A DNA stretch of 25,097 nucleotides from Thiomonas sp. (GCA_028706735.1 JAQTVS010000004.1:1-25097), one strand, 5' to 3'. Positions 7,331 to 20,637 are shown, counted from the first letter of the stretch. Made by a program: numbers and translations. Notes: generated by a model from the letters alone, not told the origin.

Positions 7331-7888
7331 ATGCCGCGCATTGCCTATCTGCCGCAACATCATGACGAGCCCGAAGACCTGGTCGCCGCCATTCGCGAGC
7401 GGCGGGGCGGCGAGTTGCTCAACCTGGACCGCATGTTGCTGCACAGCCCGGCGTTTGCGCGCGGCTGGAATGGCCTGCTGGGCGCGGTGCGCGGCGAGCT
7501 CGCGCTCGACCCCGCCCTGCGTGAACTGGCCATTTGCGTGGTGGCGCGGCTCAACGGGGCAGAGTACGAATTCATGCATCACGCGCCGCCCTTTCTTGCC
7601 GCTGGAGGCAGCGCGGAGCAGCTCGCCCTGCTGCACGACATTCCGGCCGCGGTGGACAACCGGCTGGCGTTCTCCGCCCAGGAGCGCGCGGTGATGGCCG
7701 TCACCTACGACATGACGCGACGGGTGCGGGTGAGCGAGGCGCATTTCGCCGCCATCCGCGCGCTGTTGCCGCAGCAGCAAGTAGTGGAGCTGGTGGGGGT
7801 GATCGCGGCGTACAACATGGTGTCGCGCTTTCTCGTCGCGCTCGATGTGGGGATTGAGGATCGCTCGGGGTCGGATGCGCCGCATTGA
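7331..7888 (+). CDS. Carboxymuconolactone decarboxylase (CMD/AhpD-fold) family protein
   Basis: This 185-residue soluble all-helical protein belongs to the AhpD-like superfamily. The core is LRELAICVVARLNGAEYEFMHHAPPF, residues about 63-88, followed by LLHDIPAAVDNRLAFSAQERAVMAVTYDMTR and a second helical pair typical of CMD proteins. In AhpD-type peroxidases this core carries a CxxC pair; here the corresponding residues are E-Y-E-F-M-H-H and the only cysteine is in AICVV, so disulfide-based peroxidase chemistry is not expected. The protein fits the CMD-like sub-group of unknown substrate. The ATG at 7331 lacks a clear Shine-Dalgarno but starts the family homology. The next gene begins 24 bp downstream on the same strand, so the two are probably cotranscribed. 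Confidence 0.85.
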   Translation: MPRIAYLPQHHDEPEDLVAAIRERRGGELLNLDRMLLHSPAFARGWNGLLGAVRGELALDPALRELAICVVARLNGAEYEFMHHAPPFLAAGGSAEQLALLHDIPAAVDNRLAFSAQERAVMAVTYDMTRRVRVSEAHFAAIRALLPQQQVVELVGVIAAYNMVSRFLVALDVGIEDRSGSDAPH

Positions 7889-7912
7889 AGCGCACAACAC
7901 GGAGGAGAGGGC

Positions 7913-8407
7913 ATGACGCAGGTGTTGCACTGGGCGCTGGAGTACCGGGCGCTGACTCTGGTGTTGATCGGTCTGGCGCTGGCGGCGCTGGCGCTGCTCG
8001 TCAGCGACCGCGCCGCCCATGCGTTGCGGACGGCGCAAGTGGTGCTGCGCTGGTTTTTGCTGTGCTCCATCGGCGTGGGTTTTCTGTGGGTGAGTGCGCA
8101 GCAGATGTTGCCGCAGGCGGCGGGCAGTCCGCTGCGGTTTCAACTGGGTCTGGCGGCGCTGGGATTTGCCATGGTGGGATTCGCTAGCGCCTGGGGCGGG
8201 TTGGGCATGCGGCTGGCTGCTCTGCTCGGGCCGTCGGTGTGGATTCTCGGCGGACTGCTGGGCAAGTCGGCGGGGTTGAGCGGCCCGGGCTTTGACGGCC
8301 CGTTTGGCCTGGGTGATCTGCTGGCGCCGCTGGTCGGGTTTGCCTTGCTGGCGTGGCAATTTCGGGCGCAGCGCTACCGCAGCGTGTTTGCGCGCTCGCG
8401 GCTGTAG
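7913..8407 (+). CDS. Small polytopic membrane protein of unknown function
   Basis: This 164-residue protein has four to five hydrophobic segments (about residues 13-30, 43-60, 77-95, 98-118 and 134-150) separated by short loops with few charges, so it is almost entirely within the membrane. The C-terminus is basic (WQFRAQRYRSVFARSRL) and therefore probably cytoplasmic. The ATG at 7913 is preceded by an excellent Shine-Dalgarno (GGAGGAGAGG), stronger than those of most genes here. It follows the CMD-family gene by 24 bp and probably shares its transcript. I do not recognise the family and see no catalytic motif. It ends tail to tail with the metal-receptor gene. Confidence 0.75.
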   Translation: MTQVLHWALEYRALTLVLIGLALAALALLVSDRAAHALRTAQVVLRWFLLCSIGVGFLWVSAQQMLPQAAGSPLRFQLGLAALGFAMVGFASAWGGLGMRLAALLGPSVWILGGLLGKSAGLSGPGFDGPFGLGDLLAPLVGFALLAWQFRAQRYRSVFARSRL

Positions 8408-8423
8408 GCGCGATCAGGCGGAA

Positions 8424-9284
8424 TCAGCCGGGACGGCTGCGGGCGCTGGCGGCGAGTTGCCGCAGACCGTCTATGGCGCGCACGCCATACCAACTGGCCC
8501 ATTCTCCGGGGATGCAGCGCACTTCGGGATGGAGCCCGCGGGCGGCGAGCAGACTGCGAACTTCTTCGGCGTGCGCGGCGCCGAAGCGGTAGGGTTCGCG
8601 CGACAGCAGCACGCAGTCCACCGCGTCCAGCCAGTCGGCTGACCAGTCGAACTCCGGATAGCGGGCGCTGCCCGGCTGGTGCAGGCCGTCGCCGCCGATC
8701 TGCTCGGGCAGGGTGTGCCAGCCGACCACGGCCAGGCTGCGGCTGATGTAGGTGTCGCGCGCCACGGTCATCCAGGGCGCGCGCCAGATCAGGTAAAGCA
8801 CCTTGCGCGCGACAAAGTGGCTGGCGTGCAGCTCGGCCAGCACGGACTGCAGCGCGCTGCTGAAGCCTGCGGCGCGCTCAACTGTGCCTTGCACCTTGCC
8901 AAAGGCGGCGCCGAGCAGGCGGAACAGGTGCAGGTTGTCTTGCGGGGTTTGCGGGTGGGTGACGAGGATGTGGGGCACGAAGCGGCGCAGCGCGTCCACC
9001 GTGTCGCGGGTGTTTTCGTCGATGTTGACCAATACATGCGTGGGCTGGAGCGCGCGCAGGGCGTCGAGATGCACGTCCTTGGTGCCGCCCACTTTGGGAA
9101 TGGCGCGCACTTCGGCCCGCGGATGCACGCAGAACCCGGTGCGGGCGACGATCTGTTCGCGCAGCCCGAGGGCGCACAGGGTTTCGGTCAGGCTGGGCAC
9201 CAGGCTGGCGATGCGCGCTTGCGGCCCCGCGGCGTCAAAGGTCTGGCCGAGGGCGTCTGTGGCGGGCGGATCGGGCGCATGCAT
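8424..9284 (-). CDS. Helical-backbone metal receptor (BtuF/FhuD-fold) protein without signal peptide
   Basis: This 286-residue protein has the fold of the periplasmic binding proteins for cobalamin and ferric siderophores: an N-terminal lobe opening with RIASLVPSLTETLCALGL, then VHLDALRALQPTHVLVN, a long backbone helix (residues about 115-150), and a C-terminal lobe with VLYLIWRAPWMTVARDTYISRSLAVVGW. These match the class III binding-protein pattern. True receptors of this class have a Sec or lipoprotein signal; here the first 25 residues (MHAPDPPATDALGQTFDAAG...) are polar, with no hydrophobic core and no lipobox, so it should remain in the cytoplasm unless the start is wrong. The gap to the NRPS stop codon is 18 bp, too short to hide a signal-encoding upstream exten-sion outside the NRPS frame. 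No ABC permease or ATPase gene is near. It is very probably cotranscribed with the NRPS gene. Ligand unknown. Confidence 0.85.
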   Translation of the reverse strand: MHAPDPPATDALGQTFDAAGPQARIASLVPSLTETLCALGLREQIVARTGFCVHPRAEVRAIPKVGGTKDVHLDALRALQPTHVLVNIDENTRDTVDALRRFVPHILVTHPQTPQDNLHLFRLLGAAFGKVQGTVERAAGFSSALQSVLAELHASHFVARKVLYLIWRAPWMTVARDTYISRSLAVVGWHTLPEQIGGDGLHQPGSARYPEFDWSADWLDAVDCVLLSREPYRFGAAHAEEVRSLLAARGLHPEVRCIPGEWASWYGVRAIDGLRQLAASARSRPG

Positions 9285-9302
9285 GCCGGCTTGGCGACAG
9301 GT

Positions 9303-15719
<6,417 letters not shown>

Positions 15720-15914
15720 GGCGCTGCGGGGAGAGTGTGGAGTGGCGGCTGTTCATTTTCACCGCGGTTTGATGAGAGAGCTTGGGTTTTGAGCGTGCAG
15801 AGTCCGACTCTTGTGCAAACCGTGAACTATTCGACCTTCCCAAACGGGTTGGATGGCGATCGCTGTGGTCTTCGGCATACGATGGCGGCTGAATTTGCGT
15901 GGAAGCGTCCGAGG
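15720..15914. promoter_or_regulatory. Divergent promoter region between the NRPS and GGDEF genes
   Basis: Both genes start outward from this 195-bp spacer, so both promoters must lie here or just inside the reading frames. The most regular element is a dyad at 15796-15817: AGAGTC (15799-15804), one central base, GACTCT (15806-15811), with TGCA on both outer sides (15796-15799 and 15814-15817). It could be an operator shared by the two genes. No clear sigma-70 hexamers and no Fur-box-like sequence were found here. Confidence 0.4.
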
Positions 15915-17504
15915 ATGCAGTCTGCGCCTTCTGTGACGGATTCCATGGCAACCGACCCCCTCCCCGCTGACTCGGAGACGCAATTGCGCATCGGCGCGGA
16001 CGGCTTGTTCGTGGACGCGGCGCATGAAGAGGCGTTTATTCGCGCGGAATGGGAAACCCTCGGGACGCGCGTGCGGCAGATCGGCCTCTATGGCGCGCTG
16101 GCTTTTCTCTCGGCCACATTCACCGATTTGTCGGTTCTGGGCGCAACGGGGGTGTACTGGGCCCTGCTGGCAGCGCGGTTTGTCATTCTCGGCTGGGGAA
16201 TCGGTCTTGCGCGGCTAGGCCGGGCGAAGCAGGTGGACAGCGTGCGGCGGGTGGCCGCTTTGCTGCTTGGCTTTGAGTTGAGCATCATGGTGCTCTTTCT
16301 GCTGGTGGTGTTGGCCTATGGCGGCAGCGCGGATTACCACGCGATCACCGCACTGGCGCTCATTTTCGCGGGATACGCCTATGTGCCCATTCTGCGGCGT
16401 GAGGCGCTGTGGGTCGGCGGGGTGTTCACCGCCCTGTTCGCCATTGTGGTCTGGACCGCGCTGCACTTCGACACCAAGTTTGTCAGCATTGCCGTGGTGT
16501 TGTTTGGTTTTGCCAATGTGGCGGGATGGCAGATTGCGGTGTCTCTCAGCCGGAGCATGCGCCTGGCTTGGCTCGACCGGCGGCGGTTGCAGACCGAAGC
16601 CCGCGCGGCGCAGGAGGCCCGGCGTCACGCCGAGCAGAGCGAAGAAAACCTGGAGCGCCTGTTCGACGCCACACCGATGCCCCTGGTGCTGGCGCGTCTG
16701 TCCGATTCCCGCGTGCTGCGCTTCAACGCGGCGGCCAAGACGCTGATCGACCCCGGCAATCGTCTGTCGGAGGACATTTTCACCATGGATTTTTACGCCG
16801 ATCCGGCGCAGCGCGGGCAGTTGCTGGCGCGACTGCAGGCGGAAGGCGCGGTGCGGCAGATGGAGGTGCGGCTGAAGACTGTGGAAGGCCTGCCGCTCGA
16901 TGTGCTGGTGTCCACGCGGCGGGTGCGTTTTGCCGGGGAAGATTGTGTGATCACTGGCATGGTGGAGATTTCCGCGCAAAAAGCCCTGGAGCATCAGTTG
17001 CGCGCACTTGCCTACACCGACCCGCTCACCGGCGTGCAAAACCGGCGCGGCTTTTTCGCCGCGGTCGAACGCGCCATTCAGGACGCACCCGCTGGCGTCG
17101 GGGGACTGTGCGTCATATTGATCGACCTTGACCACTTCAAGCAGATCAACGACCGCTATGGACATCCGGTAGGCGATGAAGTGCTGGTGGAGTTTGCGCA
17201 GATCGTGCTCTCGCTGCTGCGCGACGGCGATGTCTTTGCGCGCATGGGCGGCGAGGAGTTCTGCGTCCTGCTCTCGCAGACTCAGGCGGCGCAAGCGCTT
17301 GAAATCGCGGAGCGGGTGCGCGAATTCGTCGCCGCGCACCCCTTCCAGACCTCCGTTGGCGTGGTGCGGCTCAGCCTGAGTCTGGGGATTGCCGGGTGCG
17401 ACGCGCCGATCCAGAGTATCGACGCCGTGTTGTCCATGGCCGATCAGGCGATGTACCGCGCCAAGCAGGGCGGCCGTAACCGCAGCGCACTGTATTGCGC
17501 CTGA
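15915..17504 (+). CDS. Membrane-bound diguanylate cyclase with PAS and GGDEF domains
   Basis: With the ATG at 15915 the protein has 529 residues. A polar N-terminus of about 55 residues leads into six membrane segments (about 57-73, 79-97, 112-136, 143-160, 165-184, 188-209), a short charged coiled coil (215-250), a PAS-like domain (246-350; ATPMPLVLARLSDSRVLRFNAAA) and a GGDEF domain (360-525). The active site is GGEEF at 445-449, one of the competent forms, and the allosteric inhibition site RxxD is present as RDGD at 436-439, five residues before it. It should therefore make cyclic di-GMP from two GTP and be feedback-inhibited. Starts at 15882 and 15945 are also possible; 15915 has GGAAG nine bases upstream. 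The same frame is open back into the NRPS gene on the other strand, which is a composition effect. The signal sensed by the membrane part is unknown. Confidence 0.9.
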   Translation: MQSAPSVTDSMATDPLPADSETQLRIGADGLFVDAAHEEAFIRAEWETLGTRVRQIGLYGALAFLSATFTDLSVLGATGVYWALLAARFVILGWGIGLARLGRAKQVDSVRRVAALLLGFELSIMVLFLLVVLAYGGSADYHAITALALIFAGYAYVPILRREALWVGGVFTALFAIVVWTALHFDTKFVSIAVVLFGFANVAGWQIAVSLSRSMRLAWLDRRRLQTEARAAQEARRHAEQSEENLERLFDATPMPLVLARLSDSRVLRFNAAAKTLIDPGNRLSEDIFTMDFYADPAQRGQLLARLQAEGAVRQMEVRLKTVEGLPLDVLVSTRRVRFAGEDCVITGMVEISAQKALEHQLRALAYTDPLTGVQNRRGFFAAVERAIQDAPAGVGGLCVILIDLDHFKQINDRYGHPVGDEVLVEFAQIVLSLLRDGDVFARMGGEEFCVLLSQTQAAQALEIAERVREFVAAHPFQTSVGVVRLSLSLGIAGCDAPIQSIDAVLSMADQAMYRAKQGGRNRSALYCA

Positions 17505-17529
17505 TGACCAGCGCTGAAACCCACAAGGA

Positions 17530-17570
17530 TTGTGTGTCATTTAGCGAATAAGAATGATTCGCAATAAGAT
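17530..17570 (+). promoter_or_regulatory. Fur-box-containing promoter of the hemP unit
   Basis: The 19-bp GCGAATAAGAATGATTCGC at 17544-17562 is an imperfect palindrome (GCGAAT/ATTCGC arms) that matches the Fur consensus GATAATGATAATCATTATC at 12 of 19 positions by my count. It overlaps a possible promoter, -35 TTGTGT (17530-17535) and -10 AATGAT (17553-17558), spaced by 17 bp. Fur with iron would block RNA polymerase here, as usual for hemP. About 100 nt of untranslated leader would follow. Confidence 0.65.
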
Positions 17571-17684
17571 GTCCCCATTGTGATTCGCTTAAAGAAGCGC
17601 CGGGTCGCCCTTGGCGCACTGAAGACGGATCGCGAATCGTCCCCGGCCGACGCCAGGGAGTCATGGCTTGATGGAGGATGGGAT

Positions 17685-17762
17685 ATGGGATATGCAGAAC
17701 TGGGGCTCAGTTTATTGGTCGTGCTTGCGCTGACCTGGGCCGTGATGGAGTGGCCACGATGA
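17685..17762 (+). CDS. 25-residue membrane mini-protein translationally coupled to hemP
   Basis: A short frame from the ATG at 17685 to the TGA at 17760-17762 encodes 25 residues: MGYAELG, a hydrophobic run LSLLVVLALTWAV long enough to enter a membrane, and a short MEWPR tail. Support for translation is good: GGAGG at 17673-17677 stands seven bases before the ATG, the best-placed ribosome binding site in this region, and its stop codon overlaps the hemP start as ATGA (17759-17762). hemP has no good site of its own, so ribosomes probably reach it from this frame. It could be a functional single-pass membrane peptide, or only a leader that sets hemP translation. I know no family for it. Confidence 0.6.
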   Translation: MGYAELGLSLLVVLALTWAVMEWPR

Positions 17763-17953
17763 ATGCCATGTTGCGCAAGGAATCATCCGGGGCGCCGCCG
17801 GGCGGCGCCCCGGTGGAAAATTCGTCGAGCGCCGGGCTGACCCTGCACTCGCGCGAGCTGTTCCGGCAGGGCGCGGTGGTGCAGATCCGCCATCAGGGGC
17901 AGACCTACCAACTGCGCCTGACCCGGCAGGACAAACTGATCCTGACCAAATAG
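17759..17953 (+). CDS. hemP: HemP family hemin uptake protein
   Basis: This 64-residue protein belongs to the HemP family, small cytoplasmic proteins encoded at the head of haem- or iron-uptake loci. The conserved C-terminal half is present: LHSRELFRQGAVVQIRHQGQTYQLRLTRQDKLILTK, read in pieces as SREL, IRH-G--Y-LRLTR and the invariant KLILTK ending. The first 28 residues are variable and disordered in look. The ATG at 17759 overlaps the stop of the 25-residue frame; starting at 17678 in the same frame would put GGAGG directly against the start, so I reject it. In Burkholderia the homologue (HmuP) acts with Fur to activate haem receptor genes. Here no TonB receptor, hmuTUV or haem oxygenase follows, so the gene stands apart from any uptake operon in view. 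Confidence 0.88.
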   Translation: MNAMLRKESSGAPPGGAPVENSSSAGLTLHSRELFRQGAVVQIRHQGQTYQLRLTRQDKLILTK

Positions 17954-17954
17954 G

Positions 17955-17976
17955 TGGCGCGCAAGCACGCGCGCCA
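17955..17976 (+). other. Intercistronic hairpin after hemP
   Basis: TGGCGCGC (17955-17962) pairs with GCGCGCCA (17969-17976) around a six-base loop, starting two bases after the hemP stop codon. No T-tract follows, so it may protect the hemP message or weaken readthrough rather than terminate. Confidence 0.45.
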
Positions 17977-18040
17977 GAATCATCTCCTCGTTGCTTTGCT
18001 CGCCAGCCCCGTGCGGACCAGTCCTCCGGCACTGCCAGCC

Positions 18041-18331
18041 ATGCGATTTTTTATGCCGAACGCAGCAACAAGCAACACCGAATCCGCCGAGCCGCTCCTG
18101 GCAGGAACTCTGGCGTTGATGACGTTTTACGTCGACCAGCCCAGCGTGGCGGCCATGCAAAAAATCGGCCGCAATCTACAGACCTTGCAGCAACATCCCC
18201 AGCTCAGCGCCGAAATGTGCATTGTCTGCCGACGATTGGCGGCCTACTGGCTGACCTTGGGTTGCGAGGCGCAGCAGAAGGACGCACATACCGCCTGCCG
18301 GTTTGCCGCGGCGTCGGCGGCGTTGCAGTAA
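18041..18331 (+). CDS. Small cysteine-containing protein of unknown function downstream of hemP
   Basis: From the ATG at 18041 this is a 96-residue soluble, mostly helical protein; an ATG at 18053 and a GTG at 17954 are alternative starts and none has a clear Shine-Dalgarno. The conserved-looking part is LLAGTLALMTFYVDQPSVAAMQKIGRNLQTLQ, then a CIVC pair in SAEMCIVCRRLAAYW, a third cysteine in LGCEAQQ and a fourth in TACRFAAAS. Two cysteines as CxxC plus two others could bind a metal or form disulfides, but the spacing matches no zinc or haem motif I know. It follows hemP by 87 bp on the same strand and may share its iron-regulated transcript. It ends 3 bp from the convergent parB stop codon. 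Function not recognised. Confidence 0.7.
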   Translation: MRFFMPNAATSNTESAEPLLAGTLALMTFYVDQPSVAAMQKIGRNLQTLQQHPQLSAEMCIVCRRLAAYWLTLGCEAQQKDAHTACRFAAASAALQ

Positions 18332-18334
18332 GGC

Positions 18335-19234
18335 TCACTCTCCCGGGCGTGCGCCTCGAAGCAGGGCGAGCAGGCCGTCGAGTTCGTCCAGCGAGGAAAA
18401 GCGGATGGCGATTTCGCCGCTCTGATGGCCTTTGCGCACCGCCTTGCTCCGAATTTCGACAGGCGCGGTGTAGCGCTCGGACAGCTCTTCTTCCAGTCGC
18501 TGCCAGTCGCGGTCTTTGGTCGCCTTGGCTTTTTTCGGCGCACCTGCTGCGCCCTGTTCCTGCTGGGTGCGGCTGACGAGCCGCTCGGCCTCGCGCACGC
18601 TCAGGCGCTTGGCCAGGATTTGCTGCGCCGCCTGCACCTGCTGCGCCTTTTCCAGCGCCAGGAGCGCGCGGGCATGGCCCATGTCGAGATCTCCGGCCAG
18701 CAGCATGGTCTGCACCGCGTCGGCCAGATTGAGCAGGCGCAGCAGATTGCTGGTGGCGGTGCGTGAGCGGCCGACGGCCTGCCCGGCTTGCTCGTGGGTG
18801 TGGCCGAATTCCTCGATCAGCCGTGCGATGCCGCGCGCCTCTTCCAGCGGGTTCAGATCTTCGCGCTGCAGGTTTTCGATCAGCGCCATCGCCAGGGTGG
18901 CGCGGTCGTCGGCGTCTTTCACCAGTGCGGGAATGGTGTCGAGGCCAGCCAGCCGCGCGGCGCGGGTGCGGCGCTCTCCGGCGATGATTTCATAACGCCC
19001 GTCCGGCAGGGCGCGCACCAGCACGGGCTGCATCACACCCTGCGCCTTGATGCTCTGCGCCAGTTCGTAGAGTGCGCCTTCGTCCATCTGGGTGCGGGGT
19101 TGGTAGCGGCCGGGCACCAGATCATCCAGGCGCAATTCGCGCAGCGCGGCGGCGTCTAGTTCGGACAGTTCCACGGAGGGGCCGAGCAGAGAGTCGAGCC
19201 CGCGGCCGAGTCCTTTGGGTTTTTTTGTTGCCAT
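18335..19234 (-). CDS. parB: Chromosome partitioning protein ParB
   Basis: This 299-residue chromosomal ParB binds parS, clamps on DNA using CTP, spreads, and loads SMC/condensin near the origin. Visible in order: a basic N-terminal start with the ParA-stimulating KGLGRGLDSLLG segment (residues 7-18), the ParB/Srx CTPase domain with GERRTRAAR at 86-94 and ENLQREDLNPLEEA at 120-133, a helix-turn-helix region about 144-168 (EFGHTHEQAGQAVGRSRTATSNLLRLL), and a C-terminal dimerisation domain ending FSSLDELDGLLALLRG. Length is normal. It is the last gene of the mnmG operon, 21 bp after the hydrolase gene, and has a poor Shine-Dalgarno. Two parS targets are in this window. Confidence 0.96.
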   Translation of the reverse strand: MATKKPKGLGRGLDSLLGPSVELSELDAAALRELRLDDLVPGRYQPRTQMDEGALYELAQSIKAQGVMQPVLVRALPDGRYEIIAGERRTRAARLAGLDTIPALVKDADDRATLAMALIENLQREDLNPLEEARGIARLIEEFGHTHEQAGQAVGRSRTATSNLLRLLNLADAVQTMLLAGDLDMGHARALLALEKAQQVQAAQQILAKRLSVREAERLVSRTQQEQGAAGAPKKAKATKDRDWQRLEEELSERYTAPVEIRSKAVRKGHQSGEIAIRFSSLDELDGLLALLRGARPGE

Positions 19235-19255
19235 GAGCGTGGGGATGTAGCCCGG

Positions 19256-19846
19256 TCAATCGGGGGAAGGGACGACATTGTGCCTGCTGCGCTGCAAGGC
19301 GCCCTGCAGCAGGGCCCGGCCTTGCGGCCAGTCACCCAGACCGGAGTCGGCGTTGAGATGGCCGAGCGCGCCCAGATGGAGCACGTTGGCGCCCCAGCGG
19401 GTCGCGAGGTGTTGCGCAGCGTCCGCAGTGCAATACGGGTCGTTCGCACTGGCAACAACGGTTGCGTCGAATGGCAGCTTGCGTTCCGGGAGGGGGCGTT
19501 GCCAGGGCAGAAGGGCGGGCGGCAGGTCAGGCCGCGACAGATCGGGTGGCGCGACCAGCAGGGCGCAGACGACACGGTGGCTGTGCCCGCTGCTCACCGC
19601 CCAGGCTGCGGCGAGGTGGCAGCCCAGACTGTGGCCGACGAGAGCGACGGGGCCGGGCCGGGTGAGGATGACGTCTTCCAGCCGCGCGATCCAGTCGCCC
19701 CGGCGCGGGGTGTGCCAATCGGCTTGCTCCACCAGCGTATCGCCGTGCAGACTTTGCCAGCGCAGCTGCCAATGCCCGGCGCCTGAACCGAGCCAGCCTG
19801 GCAGCAGCAGGATACGCACTGGCATCTTGTCGGTGGTGGAGGTCAT
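19256..19846 (-). CDS. RBBP9/YdeN-family alpha/beta hydrolase inside the par operon
   Basis: This 196-residue protein has the RBBP9/YdeN serine hydrolase layout: ILLLPGWLGSGAGHWQLRW at the N-terminus, nucleophile Ser73 in GHSLG (71-75), probable acid Asp136 in ASANDPYC, and His163 in LGALGHLNADSGLGDWPQG, a C-terminal block typical of the family. It should be a small cytoplasmic esterase or amidase of unknown substrate. Its ATG overlaps the parA stop codon by four bases (ATGA, 19843-19846), so it is translationally coupled to parA, and parB follows after 21 bp. In most Burkholderiales that I know parA and parB are directly adjacent, so the location is the odd part. A role in chromosome segregation is not implied by the sequence. 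Confidence 0.88.
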   Translation of the reverse strand: MTSTTDKMPVRILLLPGWLGSGAGHWQLRWQSLHGDTLVEQADWHTPRRGDWIARLEDVILTRPGPVALVGHSLGCHLAAAWAVSSGHSHRVVCALLVAPPDLSRPDLPPALLPWQRPLPERKLPFDATVVASANDPYCTADAAQHLATRWGANVLHLGALGHLNADSGLGDWPQGRALLQGALQRSRHNVVPSPD

Positions 19847-20616
19847 GCGGGGAGGGCCAATCGCGCCACCATTTCCTGCGCGAATTCGGTGAAGGCCTTG
19901 GCGCCCCGGCTGGCGGGATCGAACACCACGCCAGGCAGGCCATAGCTGGGCGCTTCTGCCAGGCGGACATTGCGCGGTATGACGGTGTTGAACACCTTGT
20001 CGCTGAAATGCGATTTGATCTGATCGCTAACCTGCTGTTGCAGGGTGATGCGCGGATCGAACATCACCCGCAGCAAGCCGATGATGCGCAGATCGCGGTT
20101 GAGGTTGGCGTGCACCTGCTTGATGGTATTCACCAGATCGGACAGGCCTTCGAGCGCGAAGTATTCGCACTGCATCGGCACGATGACGCCGTGCGCGGCG
20201 CACAGGCCGTTGAGGGTGAGCAGGCCGAGCGCTGGCGGGCTGTCGATCAGGATGAAGTCATATTCAGCAGCGACGGTGGCGAGCGCTGATTTGAGGCGGC
20301 GTTCGCGCTGCGGCTGATCGACCAGTTCCACCTCGGCGCCAGCGAGTTCGCGGTTGGCGCCGACTACGTCATAGCCCGATTTTTCGCTGTGCTGGCGCGC
20401 TTGTGCCAGTGTGGCTTGTCCGATCAACACCTCATAGACCGAGGCGTTGAGGGTGTGTTTGTTGATGCCGGATCCCATGGTGGCGTTGCCCTGCGGGTCC
20501 ATATCGACCATCAGGACGCGCTGGCCAATCCGTGAGAGTGCGGCGGCCAGGTTGACGCTGGTGGTGGTTTTGCCAACTCCACCTTTTTGGTTTGCGATAC
20601 AAAAAATCTGCGTCAA
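19843..20616 (-). CDS. parA: Chromosome partitioning ATPase ParA (Soj)
   Basis: This 257-residue Walker-type ATPase moves ParB-bound origins along the nucleoid. The deviant P-loop KGGVGKTT is at residues 11-18 with the signature lysine, followed by VLMVDMDPQGNATMGSG (Walker A'-associated) and FILIDSPPALGLLTLNGL (Walker B). Length matches chromosomal Soj/ParA proteins without an N-terminal DNA-binding extension. The start codon is TTG at 20616; GGAGA about seven bases upstream and the exact fit of MTQIFCIANQKGG to the family support it. A parS site lies 22-37 bp upstream of the start, so ParB spreading could reach this promoter region. parA lies between rsmG and the hydrolase gene in the operon. 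Confidence 0.96.
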   Translation of the reverse strand: MTQIFCIANQKGGVGKTTTSVNLAAALSRIGQRVLMVDMDPQGNATMGSGINKHTLNASVYEVLIGQATLAQARQHSEKSGYDVVGANRELAGAEVELVDQPQRERRLKSALATVAAEYDFILIDSPPALGLLTLNGLCAAHGVIVPMQCEYFALEGLSDLVNTIKQVHANLNRDLRIIGLLRVMFDPRITLQQQVSDQIKSHFSDKVFNTVIPRNVRLAEAPSYGLPGVVFDPASRGAKAFTEFAQEMVARLALPA

Positions 20617-20637
20617 GCGGGTTCTCCAGAATGCGGA

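Noticed and set aside
6266..7888. A 540-codon plus-strand frame joining the phaM region to the CMD gene
   Set aside because: Only the last 185 codons, from 7331, show family similarity; the rest is out-of-frame phaM, the hairpin region and antisense trxC.
15720..15914. A Fur box in front of the NRPS, which would make it a siderophore synthetase
   Set aside because: No sequence resembling the Fur consensus was found in this spacer; the nearest one is at 17544 and faces hemP.
17678..17758. A longer hemP starting at the ATG at 17678
   Set aside because: The GGAGG would touch the start codon with no spacing, and the extra residues do not resemble HemP; the same site is ideally spaced for the 25-residue frame.
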